Source of the DNA: an uncultured Lachnospiraceae bacterium
GTDB taxonomy: Bacteria; Bacillota; Clostridia; Lachnospirales; Lachnospiraceae
Direction of reading: 5' to 3'
DNA length: 64,000 nt
NCBI GenBank assembly: GCA_900317915.1
Contig: ONIO01000001.1
Coordinates: forward strand, 186,001-250,000
Shown here: positions 42,973 through 53,200 of the stretch, one piece after another
Numbering within the stretch: position 1 is the first letter of the stretch
Layout: each line of letters begins with the position of its first letter
Program-made: the position numbers and the translations under genes
The notes under the pieces: model-generated
Told to the model about the DNA's origin: nothing
The model's database searches: none
What the model saw: the letters and a program-made list of their open reading frames with translations, nothing else

Positions 42973-45822
42973 TTAATCGTTTGATGCTTCATTTGATGCC
43001 GTCTTAGCTCCAACGGAATCTGCAACAGCTATGGAGTTTTGATCTCCAAAAATGCATCCAATAATGTCTTTCGAAACATCCGCTGCATTATGAGATGTAT
43101 AACCATTTGCAATTCGAGTAGCAACTGCATAATGTGGGTTATCGCTTGGAGCAAATCCCATAAATAACGCATGTGGTGGTTCTTTTTTCGATTCCTGTGC
43201 AGTTCCAGTTTTACCAGATACAGCGACTGAAAAGTCCTTAAATACAGATAGATTCTCAACTACCATACGCATACCTGTCTGAATGGAAGTCCATTCAGCT
43301 TCACCTAGAACTGTTACTTTATTCTTCTCCGTTGAACCATATGTATTAATAGTTTCTCCCTTAGGAGTAGCTGTATGATCCAGAAGAGATAGATTATAAA
43401 CCGTACCTCTATTGGCTATAGCGGTTACATATCGAGCGAGAGCAATGGTTGTAATATTATTATTGGACTGACCAATAGCTGCCATTACAGGATACTCTGT
43501 AGCAATGGTAGATGTATTCTCTTCGATCTCAACTCCAGTTTTTTGATCCAATCCAAACATATTTGCATATTTTTGAATCTTCTCTATGCCAACAGAATCA
43601 TTATAATTACCATCTCCACCAGCTAATCGGTAACCAACTTCATAAAAGAAGTAGTTACATGAATCACGAATGGCCTCAGAGACATTAATTACGCCATGGG
43701 TAGCATGAGACTGGGTATAAATCCAACAACGAGGCTTATTTGAAACCTTTTCAAATACACCCAAATCTTGAATCGTAGAGGATGTTGTAATAACTCCCTC
43801 TGCTAATCCTGCAGCAGAGCTTAGCGGCTTAAAGGTAGAACCTGGGGCTGTTCTCTGCTGTGTTGCAAAATTATAGAGTGGCTTACTACTACTTGAATTC
43901 AAGTAACTGTAGTAATCCGAATCAACAGAATTTGCTAAGCGGTTATTGTCATAGCCTGGATAAGAAACACAGGCAAGTACAGCACCAGTCGTGGTATCTG
44001 TAATTACACATGATCCGGAGCAAGGCTTTAAGCCCAGCATGCCAGGAGTAATTTCCAGGTTATTGATTTTAGATATAATAAAATTATATGTACCAACGCT
44101 TCCACTTAGAAGACCATTTCTTGTGGCATCATCCTGAGGTAAAACTCCCTGATCATAGAGTAAGGCACATACCTGTCCTGGAGAAATAACATCCTGCAAA
44201 ACAGCATACCGATAAACTAACTTATTGAACTCAGAATTATCCTTTAACTGTTCTACGATACTTTTCACCAGTGCATTATAGATCTCATCCGTATCTACAT
44301 ACTTGGAACTAGATTTAATAGAATCTGTATCAATCCAATTCTTCTCAATTCCATACTTTAGGTAATCACTAATGGATAGGCTACCATTCGCCCAGGCCTT
44401 ATATTTATCATCTGAGGTATCAATGGAATCAGATTTTAATAGATTCGTGCTCTTAAGATAACGAATTACATAATTGTCATAGGACTGCATTTCATCATCT
44501 AAAGAACCAAATCCTGTACTGCCAGAACTCAACTCCCCACTCAACTGCTGTAATACAGAATCCTGCTTTGTTAAGAATTCACTATACACCAGCTTTTCAA
44601 GATCCGTTGCATCCGTATTTTTAAACTTATTACTATTCACAACTCCATTTGTAATAAGCGCTGCATACGCATCATAGACAGCTACAGACATATCTGATGT
44701 GTCTGTAGTAACTGCAACAGATTTTGCATTGACCATCTTTTGAGACAAAATACCGGCGATTTCTTTTTCCAGAAGGTTGTAGGTACGAACCTGCAAATCA
44801 CGATCAATAGAAAGGTAAACATCATTTCCAGAAACAGGATTCTTATGATTGGTTTCTTTGATGAGATTACCTACATTATCAACATATAAAGTATCCGAAC
44901 CCTTCTTACCACGAAGTGTGGAGTCCATATACTGCTCGATCCCAGACTTACCAATCACATCATTCATGGTAGCTGTCTTATCTGTCTTTTTTAATTCTGT
45001 ATATTCTGTTGTTGAAATGGTACCGGTATAACCAATGATGGACGCAAATGCATTGGCATCATTATATTTACGAATGGTTGTCTCTGAAATCTCTACTCCA
45101 GGCAAATCGTTAATATTTTCCTTCACGTATGCAACGGTATGATCACTAACATTCGTCGCAATCGTTGTAGCAACATATTTCTGATAGGAATTGAGACCCA
45201 TCTTATATCGGATAACAGCTATTTTATAACGAAGATTCTTATCGAATTTTTTTGAAACATTATACTTTTTATCTCCCATCAAGTAATTCATGATGGTTTC
45301 AGCAGATGCATCTGTTTCATTAATTCCATTATTATTTTTGTAAGACAAATCACTGATTTTCTTACGTCCAAAAATATCTGCACGGAAACGTTGTAAGGTT
45401 GTTCCATCTACAGTAAAGGAGAACTTTCCCTGGCTATCTATTTGGATATAGAAATCACCTGCAACAGTATCTCCATTCTTTTCAATATTAGGAATTAGTG
45501 TAGCAAGTTCTTTATTTAATAAAGAATTTCGCTCTTTCTTAGAATAGTTTGAATAGGTATCCTGAATCGTAACTTCATAGGCCAAATCGTTATAAGCAAG
45601 AAGTTTACCATTTCGGTCATAGATCTTACCACGAGTAGCCTCTACCGTCTCTTTCTTTTCAACTAAGAGGTTATAGCTAGACTGGTAACTCTTTCCACGA
45701 ATAATTTGAAGTACAAAAAGGCGAATTGCCAGGACCAAAGAAAAGGCAATCATTACGAAAATGACCACGCGAAGTCGATCACTAAAAAACTTCTCGTGAA
45801 AATCTTTGAATTTTTCTCTCAA
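42973..45822 (-). CDS. mrdA: Penicillin-binding protein 2 (elongation transpeptidase), enlarged
   Basis: 949 residues, unusually long. Membrane anchor at about 18-38, pedestal domain, then transpeptidase domain with STFK (Ser662/Lys665), SCN (721-723) and KTG (871). Between about residue 350 and 610 an inserted Ser/Asp/Thr-rich segment separates the start of the catalytic domain (SIDRDLQV) from the rest (GSCVITDTTTGAVLACVSYP). It cross-links peptidoglycan with RodA during elongation. Overlaps mreD by 4 bases. Confidence 0.93.
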   Translation of the reverse strand: MREKFKDFHEKFFSDRLRVVIFVMIAFSLVLAIRLFVLQIIRGKSYQSSYNLLVEKKETVEATRGKIYDRNGKLLAYNDLAYEVTIQDTYSNYSKKERNSLLNKELATLIPNIEKNGDTVAGDFYIQIDSQGKFSFTVDGTTLQRFRADIFGRKKISDLSYKNNNGINETDASAETIMNYLMGDKKYNVSKKFDKNLRYKIAVIRYKMGLNSYQKYVATTIATNVSDHTVAYVKENINDLPGVEISETTIRKYNDANAFASIIGYTGTISTTEYTELKKTDKTATMNDVIGKSGIEQYMDSTLRGKKGSDTLYVDNVGNLIKETNHKNPVSGNDVYLSIDRDLQVRTYNLLEKEIAGILSQKMVNAKSVAVTTDTSDMSVAVYDAYAALITNGVVNSNKFKNTDATDLEKLVYSEFLTKQDSVLQQLSGELSSGSTGFGSLDDEMQSYDNYVIRYLKSTNLLKSDSIDTSDDKYKAWANGSLSISDYLKYGIEKNWIDTDSIKSSSKYVDTDEIYNALVKSIVEQLKDNSEFNKLVYRYAVLQDVISPGQVCALLYDQGVLPQDDATRNGLLSGSVGTYNFIISKINNLEITPGMLGLKPCSGSCVITDTTTGAVLACVSYPGYDNNRLANSVDSDYYSYLNSSSSKPLYNFATQQRTAPGSTFKPLSSAAGLAEGVITTSSTIQDLGVFEKVSNKPRCWIYTQSHATHGVINVSEAIRDSCNYFFYEVGYRLAGGDGNYNDSVGIEKIQKYANMFGLDQKTGVEIEENTSTIATEYPVMAAIGQSNNNITTIALARYVTAIANRGTVYNLSLLDHTATPKGETINTYGSTEKNKVTVLGEAEWTSIQTGMRMVVENLSVFKDFSVAVSGKTGTAQESKKEPPHALFMGFAPSDNPHYAVATRIANGYTSHNAADVSKDIIGCIFGDQNSIAVADSVGAKTASNEASND

Positions 45823-46352
45823 AATCTTCGCTCCCCTTTCTTTTCTTCCTTATCTACTCGTACCACGATCCAGTTCAGAATAAAATAGAGAACAAAGGAC
45901 ACAAGAACTGTATACACAGCTTCAGGTAACATAATATTCATAAAGTAAAACTTAAAATCTGTTCTGCCACGCAATGCAAAGGAAACAAGATAGACTACAA
46001 ATCCATAAACCAAGTCTGTAAATCCTACAAACAAAACAGGTAATTTTATGTCGTCTCCGAAAAATAACTTTCGAAGGAATCCATTTAAGAATCCTAAGAA
46101 TAAAAAGGTAAAGGCATAGATACCAAACAACTGGCCGGAAAAGCTATCCAGAATAAAGCCAGCGAATAGTCCAACCAGCATTCCCTCTTTTCTTCCACGC
46201 ATAAATCCAACCAGCGCTGTAAATGCCAAAAGTAAATTCGGTACAACCCCTGCTAATTCAAGATGAGAAAAGATGGAGGTCTGTACGATAAATAATAAGG
46301 CAATCATAAGAATACAAATCATTGTTCTTCTTATAATAAACTGTAATTTCAT
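45819..46352 (-). CDS. mreD: Rod shape-determining protein MreD
   Basis: 177 residues, five or six membrane segments, with FMRGRKEGMLVGLFAGFILD, the MreD pattern, in the first half. Part of mreBCD; 4-base overlaps with mreC and PBP2. Confidence 0.92.
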   Translation of the reverse strand: MKLQFIIRRTMICILMIALLFIVQTSIFSHLELAGVVPNLLLAFTALVGFMRGRKEGMLVGLFAGFILDSFSGQLFGIYAFTFLFLGFLNGFLRKLFFGDDIKLPVLFVGFTDLVYGFVVYLVSFALRGRTDFKFYFMNIMLPEAVYTVLVSFVLYFILNWIVVRVDKEEKKGERRF

Positions 46353-47203
46353 TCTTCCGTCTTCTCCTTTGTCTGTAGAATAACAAGTACATTTTGTAAA
46401 TGCTTAAAATCTACAGCAGGCGTAATGGTTCCTGATTTCGTAATATCATTGGAGTCCTTTTTCAGCTCATTTACATAACCAATAAGAATTCCAGGTAAAT
46501 ACTTATCAGAAATATTCGATGTAACGATTGGCTCACCTTGGTTAATAGCATCCTTAGGGTCTTCCAAAGAATTAAACTCAATCATATTTTCGCTGGTCAT
46601 TCTCTCAAGCGACCCAGATGCGATACATAAGTCGCCTGTATTTAATGACATGGCAGATACATTGGATGTGTCATCAATGATGGAACGAACAATGGCATAA
46701 TTCTTACCAACCTTTGTAACAATACCTACTAATCCATCTCCAGCGATCACATTCATATCTACTTTGATACCATCCTGGCTTCCCTTATTAATCGTAAAAG
46801 TATTAAACCAATTACTAGAACCACGTGCGATTACACGGGCGCCAGTTTTCTTAAATCCAGAATACTGCTGGTCTAATTTATATAATTTCTGTAAGTCCTC
46901 TAACTCTGACTGCTGTAATTGCACATTATTAAGCTGTGTAGTTAAGTCATTGACCTGCTTGGTAAGCTTCTCATTTTCAGACTTTAAAGAAGCAAGGGTA
47001 TGGGCATCTGTCTTATCTCTCTCAAAGGAAGATTCTACATAGGTAAATCCCTTCTGCATTGGGACAAAGACGTAGTCAGATACAGAACTAATTAATCCAC
47101 CATTAAAATCTGTTACATAACTAATAAACAGAATCATGACGCAGACAAGGGATAAGATAATTAATAATGCCCCGCTGGTAATGCTGTTTTTCTTACGCTT
47201 CAT
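46349..47203 (-). CDS. mreC: Rod shape-determining protein MreC
   Basis: 284 residues: membrane segment at about 10-30, coiled coil (about 65-105, LKSENEKLTKQVNDLTTQLN), and beta-barrel C-terminal domain with ARVIARGSSNWFNTFTINKG and GLVGIVTKVGKNYAIVRSI. Scaffolds the elongation complex outside the membrane. Confidence 0.95.
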   Translation of the reverse strand: MKRKKNSITSGALLIILSLVCVMILFISYVTDFNGGLISSVSDYVFVPMQKGFTYVESSFERDKTDAHTLASLKSENEKLTKQVNDLTTQLNNVQLQQSELEDLQKLYKLDQQYSGFKKTGARVIARGSSNWFNTFTINKGSQDGIKVDMNVIAGDGLVGIVTKVGKNYAIVRSIIDDTSNVSAMSLNTGDLCIASGSLERMTSENMIEFNSLEDPKDAINQGEPIVTSNISDKYLPGILIGYVNELKKDSNDITKSGTITPAVDFKHLQNVLVILQTKEKTEE

Positions 47204-47217
47204 AGGATGATTTCCTC

Positions 47218-48234
47218 TTAACTAAAAATACGAGACTTCATTGTATAACCGAAACGACGATACTTCTCATCAGATAAAACCTTGCCCAGGCCGTAGGCTA
47301 CTGTCTCCTCACCGTTCTCAGCAATATTGGTCTTTATATTTGTCACATTGGTAAAGAATGCATCTAATCCTTCAATCTGAGAGCTACCGCCTGTTACATA
47401 GATACCAGAATAAACGATATCCTTAGCTAATTCAGGTGGTACATTCTCTAAAATACGCTTAATCGAAGTACAGATATTGGTTAATTCGTCCTTCATACCT
47501 TCGTAGATAATATCTGCAGTAATTGTCATTGGAACAGGAAGTCCACTGACAACATCTCTTCCAACGATTTCAAGAGAATCAGTGCGTCCTAAAGAACTAG
47601 AACCAATCTTTTCCTTTAACTCTCTTGCAGTCTTACGTCCAATCAAAAGATTAAACTTACGCTTCAGATGGGTAACAATCGCATCATCTAGACGATTTCC
47701 GCCAACTGGTAACAGTTCTGAGAGAACTAAACCACCAAGTGAAATAACAGAAATTTCAGTGGTATCTGCACCCATATCAACCACCATGACACCAGTAGGC
47801 TGGGTAATATCTAATCCCATACCAAGTGCATCTGCAAGAGGTTTCTCGCAGAGAGTGATGGAGTGAAGCTTCAGCTTTGTCTTTTCAAACATATCCTTGA
47901 AGGCCTTCTTCTCAACCTCGGTAATATCATTTGGTACAGCTAAAGTGATATCTGCCCCCTTGAGATGAGCCTTCATATTCTGAGTTAACACCTCAAGCAG
48001 CATAGACTGCATATGATCAAAGTCAGCAATCACACCATTCACAATAGGAAATGAGACTTCAATGGTGTCTGGAGCCTTTTCATACATAGAATATGCATCG
48101 TCTCCATAAGCATAAATCTGATCCTTATTGATAACTGCAATGGTATTTTTAACGTTCGTTACATCATTTGTTGAACGGTTATAGATTTTTAAATTGAATG
48201 TACCAAGATCAATTCCATAGGCATTATTTGTCAT
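47218..48234 (-). CDS. mreB: Actin-like cell-shape protein MreB
   Basis: 338 residues. Phosphate-1 motif GIDLGTFNLKIYN, phosphate-2 VVDMGADTTEIS and adenosine motif IYVTGGSSQIEGL. Forms membrane-bound filaments that direct lateral wall growth. The GTFN variant of the usual GTANT suggests an Mbl/MreBH-like or divergent member. Between radC and mreC, the standard order. Confidence 0.93.
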   Translation of the reverse strand: MTNNAYGIDLGTFNLKIYNRSTNDVTNVKNTIAVINKDQIYAYGDDAYSMYEKAPDTIEVSFPIVNGVIADFDHMQSMLLEVLTQNMKAHLKGADITLAVPNDITEVEKKAFKDMFEKTKLKLHSITLCEKPLADALGMGLDITQPTGVMVVDMGADTTEISVISLGGLVLSELLPVGGNRLDDAIVTHLKRKFNLLIGRKTARELKEKIGSSSLGRTDSLEIVGRDVVSGLPVPMTITADIIYEGMKDELTNICTSIKRILENVPPELAKDIVYSGIYVTGGSSQIEGLDAFFTNVTNIKTNIAENGEETVAYGLGKVLSDEKYRRFGYTMKSRIFS

Positions 48235-48237
48235 ACT

Positions 48238-48951
48238 TTACGTTCCTTCCCTGGGAGATAACTCCTCATGCTCCTTAAAACTGTAATAATAATTGTCACC
48301 AATTATGATGTGATCAATCAGGGGTATTTCTAAGAGTTCACCTGCTTTTTTTACTTTTTCAGTAACCAAATAGTCTTCTCTACTTGGATTTGGATCACCA
48401 GATGGATGATTATGTAGAATCACTACATAAGAGGCATTCGCCCGAATTCCTTCGCGAAATATAGACCGTATGCTAACTAGGGATGCATCCAGGGTTCCCC
48501 TGGACAGTAGTTGCTCTGTAAGAAGTCCAAAACGATGATTGAAAAATACCAAGCGAACAATCTCAACGTCTTCATTCTTCATCTCTTCCATGTAGTACAT
48601 AGCAATGGAGTCAGAAGAATTCATCTCCATTCTTTGAAATCGTTCTGCCTTAGATATCCTCTTACCTAGTTCACAAGCAGCTTTTAAAGTAAGTGCTTTA
48701 ATGGAACCAACACCCTTAATTCTGGTTAATTCTTCAATGGACTTCTCCTGAATATTGCGAAGACCATTTCGATCCAATTGCATTAATTGGTGAGCGATAG
48801 ACAATGCATTCTGATCCTTATAGCCTGCTCGAATTAGGATTGCAAGCAACTCTTCATCGGACAGACAAAGAACTCCGTAGCGAAGCGCCTTCTCATAAGG
48901 ACCTTCTGGATATTCCTGCATACGGAGTGAACAACTATTATCTTTTATCAT
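48238..48951 (-). CDS. radC: RadC family JAB-domain protein
   Basis: 237 residues. N-terminal helix-hairpin-helix (about 60-85, LTRIKGVGSIKALTLK) and C-terminal JAB metalloprotease-like domain with HNHPSGDPNPSRED. Despite the name a role in repair is unproven. ATG 48951 is chosen since AAAGG precedes it by six bases; the TTG at 48957 overlaps that site. First gene of the mre operon, its promoter is recognisable. Confidence 0.93.
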   Translation of the reverse strand: MIKDNSCSLRMQEYPEGPYEKALRYGVLCLSDEELLAILIRAGYKDQNALSIAHQLMQLDRNGLRNIQEKSIEELTRIKGVGSIKALTLKAACELGKRISKAERFQRMEMNSSDSIAMYYMEEMKNEDVEIVRLVFFNHRFGLLTEQLLSRGTLDASLVSIRSIFREGIRANASYVVILHNHPSGDPNPSREDYLVTEKVKKAGELLEIPLIDHIIIGDNYYYSFKEHEELSPREGT

Positions 48952-49008
48952 TGACAACCTTTCACTCTCTTCTAAACATGAAAGTTAGCCAATCACATAC
49001 TCGGTTAA

Positions 49009-49037
49009 ATTCTAGCATAATCAACTGTTTGCAACAA
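49009..49037 (-). promoter_or_regulatory. Promoter of the radC-mre operon
   Basis: On the minus strand TTGTTG, 17-base spacer, TAGAAT with an extended TGC just before the -10. Leader of about 50 bases to radC. Confidence 0.65.
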
Positions 49038-49047
49038 GAATTACTTC

Positions 49048-49077
49048 AAAAAATAGACCAATCCGAAGACTGGTCTA
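49048..49077 (-). terminator. Terminator after ynbB
   Basis: On the minus strand TAGACCAGTC, loop TTCG, GATTGGTCTA, then TTTTTT. Ends the phoH...mutS-mutL-miaA-ynbB run. Confidence 0.93.
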
Positions 49078-49083
49078 TCTCTA

Positions 49084-50376
49084 TTAGATTTCTGGAATCG
49101 TCACAAGCTTCTTTTCATACAATTTCTGCAGGGACATTAAAATACCAAGTTTTGCAGAAGGCCAGGTAAGTCCGCCTTGTAAATATGCTGCATAAGGTTC
49201 TCTCAATGGACCATCTGCAGATAATTCGATGGAGGAACCCTGGATAAATGCTCCAGCAGCCATAATGACATCACTATCATAGCCAGGCATAGCCCATGGC
49301 TCTGGTGCAACATAGGAATCAACTGGAGAACCAGCCTGGATACCCTGACAAAAAGCAATTAACTTATCAGCCTCTCCAAATGTAATCGCCTGAATAATAT
49401 CATGGCGATCCTCATCCTTAGTAGGTACACAAGGAAAACCAAGACGTTCATAGATATTCGCTGCAAATATGGCACTTTTTAAAGCAGCGGATGTAACAAT
49501 TGGTGCCATAAAGAAGCCCTGAATAAAGGAGCGATTTAATCCTAAGGAAGCACCAACTTCCTTTCCAAGACCTGGAGAAGTCAGGCGATATGCTGCATTT
49601 TCTACGCACTCTTTTTTTCCAACGATATAACCACCAATTGGCGCTAAACCGCCGCCTGGATTTTTAATTAGGGAACCAACCATCATATCCGCTCCCACAT
49701 CCAGTGGCTCAATATCTTCGACGAACTCACCATAACAGTTATCAACCATCACTTTTACGTCTGGTTTACATTTCTTAATAAATGAAATCAGCTCTCCGAT
49801 TTCCTGAACAGAGAAGGTATGTCTCGTCTGATAGCCCTTAGATCTCTGAATGGTAACCAGGGCAGTTTTCTCATTGATTGCAGCACGAATACCATCATAG
49901 TCAAAGGACTCATCCTCTAACAAGTCTACCTGGCGATAGCTTACGCCATACTCCTTAAGAGAGCCCTTGGATGGGCGAATTCCAATTACTTCTTCAAGTG
50001 TGTCATATGGCTTACCAACTGGGGATAAAAGCTCATCCCCAGGGCGTAGATTACTCATCAATGCAAGAGCTAAAGCGTGAGTCCCACAGGTAATCTGAGG
50101 ACGAACCAGAGCATCTTCACCATGGAAGGTCTTCGCATATACCTGTTCTAATTTCTCACGACCTATGTCATCATATCCATATCCGCTGGATGCATTAAAG
50201 CACTCTGCATCGATTCTTGATTCCTGCATTGCCTTAATCACCTTCAGCTGATTTCTCTCTGCTCTCTCATCAATCTCTAAAAAGCGAGGTCTTAAATCAC
50301 CGATAATCTTTTCCCCAAAGGAATATACTTCAGAACTAATTCCAAGGGCCTCAAACATCTTTTCATTTGCATTCAT
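49084..50376 (-). CDS. ynbB: Methionine gamma-lyase-family PLP enzyme (YnbB-like)
   Basis: 430 residues, Cys/Met metabolism type PLP fold. PLP-binding Lys in GSLIKNPGGGLAPIGGYIVG (about 245), VDNCYGEF and GTHALALAL. The family has been called aluminium-resistance protein; true substrate unknown. ATG 50376 is eight bases after GGAAG; ATG 50382 is only two bases after it. The start overlaps the miaA end. In Bacillus ynbB is also in the miaA region, with hfq between; no hfq is present here. Confidence 0.88.
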   Translation of the reverse strand: MNANEKMFEALGISSEVYSFGEKIIGDLRPRFLEIDERAERNQLKVIKAMQESRIDAECFNASSGYGYDDIGREKLEQVYAKTFHGEDALVRPQITCGTHALALALMSNLRPGDELLSPVGKPYDTLEEVIGIRPSKGSLKEYGVSYRQVDLLEDESFDYDGIRAAINEKTALVTIQRSKGYQTRHTFSVQEIGELISFIKKCKPDVKVMVDNCYGEFVEDIEPLDVGADMMVGSLIKNPGGGLAPIGGYIVGKKECVENAAYRLTSPGLGKEVGASLGLNRSFIQGFFMAPIVTSAALKSAIFAANIYERLGFPCVPTKDEDRHDIIQAITFGEADKLIAFCQGIQAGSPVDSYVAPEPWAMPGYDSDVIMAAGAFIQGSSIELSADGPLREPYAAYLQGGLTWPSAKLGILMSLQKLYEKKLVTIPEI

Positions 50377-51343
50377 TTTCATTACTTCCTATTTCTATTA
50401 GAATTCGCTTCAACAAATCTTCTGTTTTGGGATATTCCTGACGATCTAGCCAGATTGCATCTCTTTCTCTACGAAACCAGGTAAGCTGTCTTTTCGCATA
50501 ATGACGGCTCTCAATTTTAATGTCATAAATCGCCTGTTCTAAGGATATCTCTCCAGACAAATAGGGAATCAACTGCTTATAGCCAATTCCTTGCATAGAG
50601 GTCATATTTGCCTGGCATCCATAGTCTAGAAGGGACTTCACTTCATCTAAAAGTCCTTCCTCCATCATTAAATCTACACGTTTATTGATCCTATCATATA
50701 AAAGACCTCTGTCATCGGTTAATACAAAGAACTTTGTATCATAAGGAGATGCCTTCTGATGCTCCTCTTCGTTATGGGAGGAAATAGGCTTTCCTGATTT
50801 ATGATAGAACTCCAATGCCCGAATCACTCTTTTTTGATTATTGGGATGAATGGTCTCATAGGATACAGGATCAATCTCCTTTAGTCTCTCATGAAGCTTC
50901 TCTGCTCCATTTATTCTTCCATATTCTTCTAATGCCTTACGGTAACTTGTGTCTTCTGATTGCTCAGTAAAATCAATGTCGTAAACAATGGACTGAATAT
51001 AGAACCCTGTGCCACCACATAAAATAGGAGTCTTCCCGCGTGACTGAATATCTAAAACACATGCCTTTGCCATCTCTTTAAAGCGATGAACATCACATGG
51101 TTCCTTAGGATCTAAGACATCAATCAGATGATGAACGGCTAGGGCTTGTTCCTCCTTGCTTACCTTGGCTGATCCAATATCCATGCCTCGGTAAACCTGC
51201 ATAGAATCACAGGAGACAATCTCACCATTGATTTCCCTAGCAAGAGCTATAGCCAAATCACTTTTTCCCACAGCAGTAGGACCTGCAATAACGATCAGGG
51301 GTGCTTTTTTATTATTTGAATCAATCTTCGGATTGGTTTTCAT
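50363..51343 (-). CDS. miaA: tRNA dimethylallyltransferase
   Basis: 326 residues. P-loop GPTAVGKSDLA (about 21-31), DSMQVYRGMDIGSAK, QKRVIRALE and the late AKRQLTWFRRE. It isopentenylates A37 of tRNAs reading UNN codons. Follows mutL in the common mutS-mutL-miaA order. Confidence 0.97.
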   Translation of the reverse strand: MKTNPKIDSNNKKAPLIVIAGPTAVGKSDLAIALAREINGEIVSCDSMQVYRGMDIGSAKVSKEEQALAVHHLIDVLDPKEPCDVHRFKEMAKACVLDIQSRGKTPILCGGTGFYIQSIVYDIDFTEQSEDTSYRKALEEYGRINGAEKLHERLKEIDPVSYETIHPNNQKRVIRALEFYHKSGKPISSHNEEEHQKASPYDTKFFVLTDDRGLLYDRINKRVDLMMEEGLLDEVKSLLDYGCQANMTSMQGIGYKQLIPYLSGEISLEQAIYDIKIESRHYAKRQLTWFRRERDAIWLDRQEYPKTEDLLKRILIEIGSNENECK

Positions 51344-51361
51344 TGGTCTAGCCTCTATACT

Positions 51362-53200
51362 TTAAACAATACGCTTAAATAACTTATCAATCTCAGAACG
51401 TGTCACTGCAATCATGGTTGGTCTACCATGTGGACAATGATAAGGTTCCTCTAGAGACAAGAGTTCTGTAATCAATTCCTCGGCCTCTCGCTGACTGATT
51501 TTCTGATTGCCCTTAATGGAAGCCTTACAAGCCATGGAGGCAATTTTCTCCTGAATCATCTCTGAGGTATCGTGAATATGAAATTCCGTCATGTCAGAAA
51601 GGATCGCCATAAATAAGGTCTTCGGCTCTACATCTGGAAGGTTGGAAGGGAGTCCTGTTAATTTATACTCCTTACCGCCAAATGATTCAAATCGAAATCC
51701 CGTTGCTTCAAATTCTTCGCGATACTTCTCTAATGCATCAATTTCCTTTGTATCAAGAGTCAGAATCACAGGTGGCATCAACATCTGCGAATGAATGGTG
51801 CTAAGGCGAAGTCGCTCCATAAAGCGCTCGTAATTCACCTTCTCATGTGCTGCGTGCTGATCAATCAAATAGACTTTCCCCTGAAATTCGATAATCCAAT
51901 AGGTCTGGAAAATCTGGCCTACGATTTCAAAATAAGGCCGGCTCTCTTCCGACAAAAAACTTAATTGCTCTGGATCTGTCTTCTGTAATGGAACGATGTT
52001 TTGTACTGGTTCTGTCTTCTGATCCGGGATCTTATTGGCATGATAGGGTGTTTCCTTTTCATGAAAAACATTGGGAACTACTTCCTGAACATGCTCCTCC
52101 ACCGCCTTTTTCACCTGATGAAGCATCTTCTTTTCAAAGGGTTCTGCTGTTTCCTTTGGAGTTTTAGAGTCTTTTTCCTCATGGAGTTTTACGAACTGGA
52201 TATCTTCTCGCTGGGTCAGTCTCTCATGCACGCCCTTAGATAATAAATCATAGATTTCCTTCCCATGATCCATACGAATCTCACGTTTGGTAGGATGTAC
52301 ATTTACATCTACAGAACCATCTGGGAATTCTAAAAAGAGGACGACAAATGGAAACTGATGCTGCATTAGGAAGCCATGATAGCCATCTTCCACTGCCTTA
52401 GATAGAATCTTATCTTCTATACTTCTTCCATTAACAAAAAAGTACTCAAAGTTTCGATTCCCGCGATTGATAGTATATTTTCCAATAAAGCCACTTACTT
52501 TAAATAGATCATTTTCCATTTCAAAAGGCAGGATATTTCTGGTAATCTCTCGTCCAAACACAGCATAAATAGCATCCTTTAGTTTCCCATTACCAGAAGT
52601 CATCAAGCGTTCCTTCCCATTTACTTTTAAGTGAAATGAGATCTCAGGATGACTTAGAGCAAGATGCTCAAGTAATGTCTGGATATAGTTCGCTTCTGTT
52701 TGATTGGATTTTAAAAACTTCTTACGAGCTGGTGTGTTATAAAACAAGTGGTGAATCAAGAAGGTGGTTCCATCAGGAGCACCAATATCCTTTAATTCTC
52801 CTTCTAAGCCGCCATCAATGGCGAAGTAGGAGCCAATCTCTTCGTCCTTACACTTGGTTAGTAATTCCACTTCTGACACTGCTGCAATGGACGCTAAAGC
52901 CTCCCCTCGAAAGCCCAATGACTGGACATGGAATAAATCCTCTGCCTCACGAAGCTTACTTGTAGAGTGTCGTAAAAAAGCAAGGGAAATCTGATCTCTT
53001 GGAATTCCAATTCCATCATCCGTTACACGGATGAATGTACTACCACCATCTTGGATCTCCACAGAGATGGCACTCGCCCCAGCATCAATTGAATTTTCTG
53101 TTAGTTCCTTCACAACAGATGAGGGACGCTCAATGACTTCGCCAGCTGCAATCTTATCAATGGTGTCCTTCGATAGAAGTTTTATCTCTTTTCTTACCAT
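51362..53200 (-). CDS. mutL: DNA mismatch repair protein MutL
   Basis: 612 residues. N-terminal GHKL ATPase domain with IAAGEVIERPSSVVKELTEN and DDGIGI, GFRGEAL, polar linker (about 340-410), C-terminal dimerisation domain with DQHAAHEKV and CPHGRP, both part of the endonuclease metal site of Gram-positive MutL. Its stop and start overlap mutS by seven bases. Confidence 0.97.
   Translation of the reverse strand: MVRKEIKLLSKDTIDKIAAGEVIERPSSVVKELTENSIDAGASAISVEIQDGGSTFIRVTDDGIGIPRDQISLAFLRHSTSKLREAEDLFHVQSLGFRGEALASIAAVSEVELLTKCKDEEIGSYFAIDGGLEGELKDIGAPDGTTFLIHHLFYNTPARKKFLKSNQTEANYIQTLLEHLALSHPEISFHLKVNGKERLMTSGNGKLKDAIYAVFGREITRNILPFEMENDLFKVSGFIGKYTINRGNRNFEYFFVNGRSIEDKILSKAVEDGYHGFLMQHQFPFVVLFLEFPDGSVDVNVHPTKREIRMDHGKEIYDLLSKGVHERLTQREDIQFVKLHEEKDSKTPKETAEPFEKKMLHQVKKAVEEHVQEVVPNVFHEKETPYHANKIPDQKTEPVQNIVPLQKTDPEQLSFLSEESRPYFEIVGQIFQTYWIIEFQGKVYLIDQHAAHEKVNYERFMERLRLSTIHSQMLMPPVILTLDTKEIDALEKYREEFEATGFRFESFGGKEYKLTGLPSNLPDVEPKTLFMAILSDMTEFHIHDTSEMIQEKIASMACKASIKGNQKISQREAEELITELLSLEEPYHCPHGRPTMIAVTRSEIDKLFKRIV

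Noticed and set aside
48804..49169. Plus-strand gene across the radC-ynbB gap
   Set aside because: It covers the radC 5' end, the promoter and the ynbB terminator in antisense; no ribosome binding site or family match.
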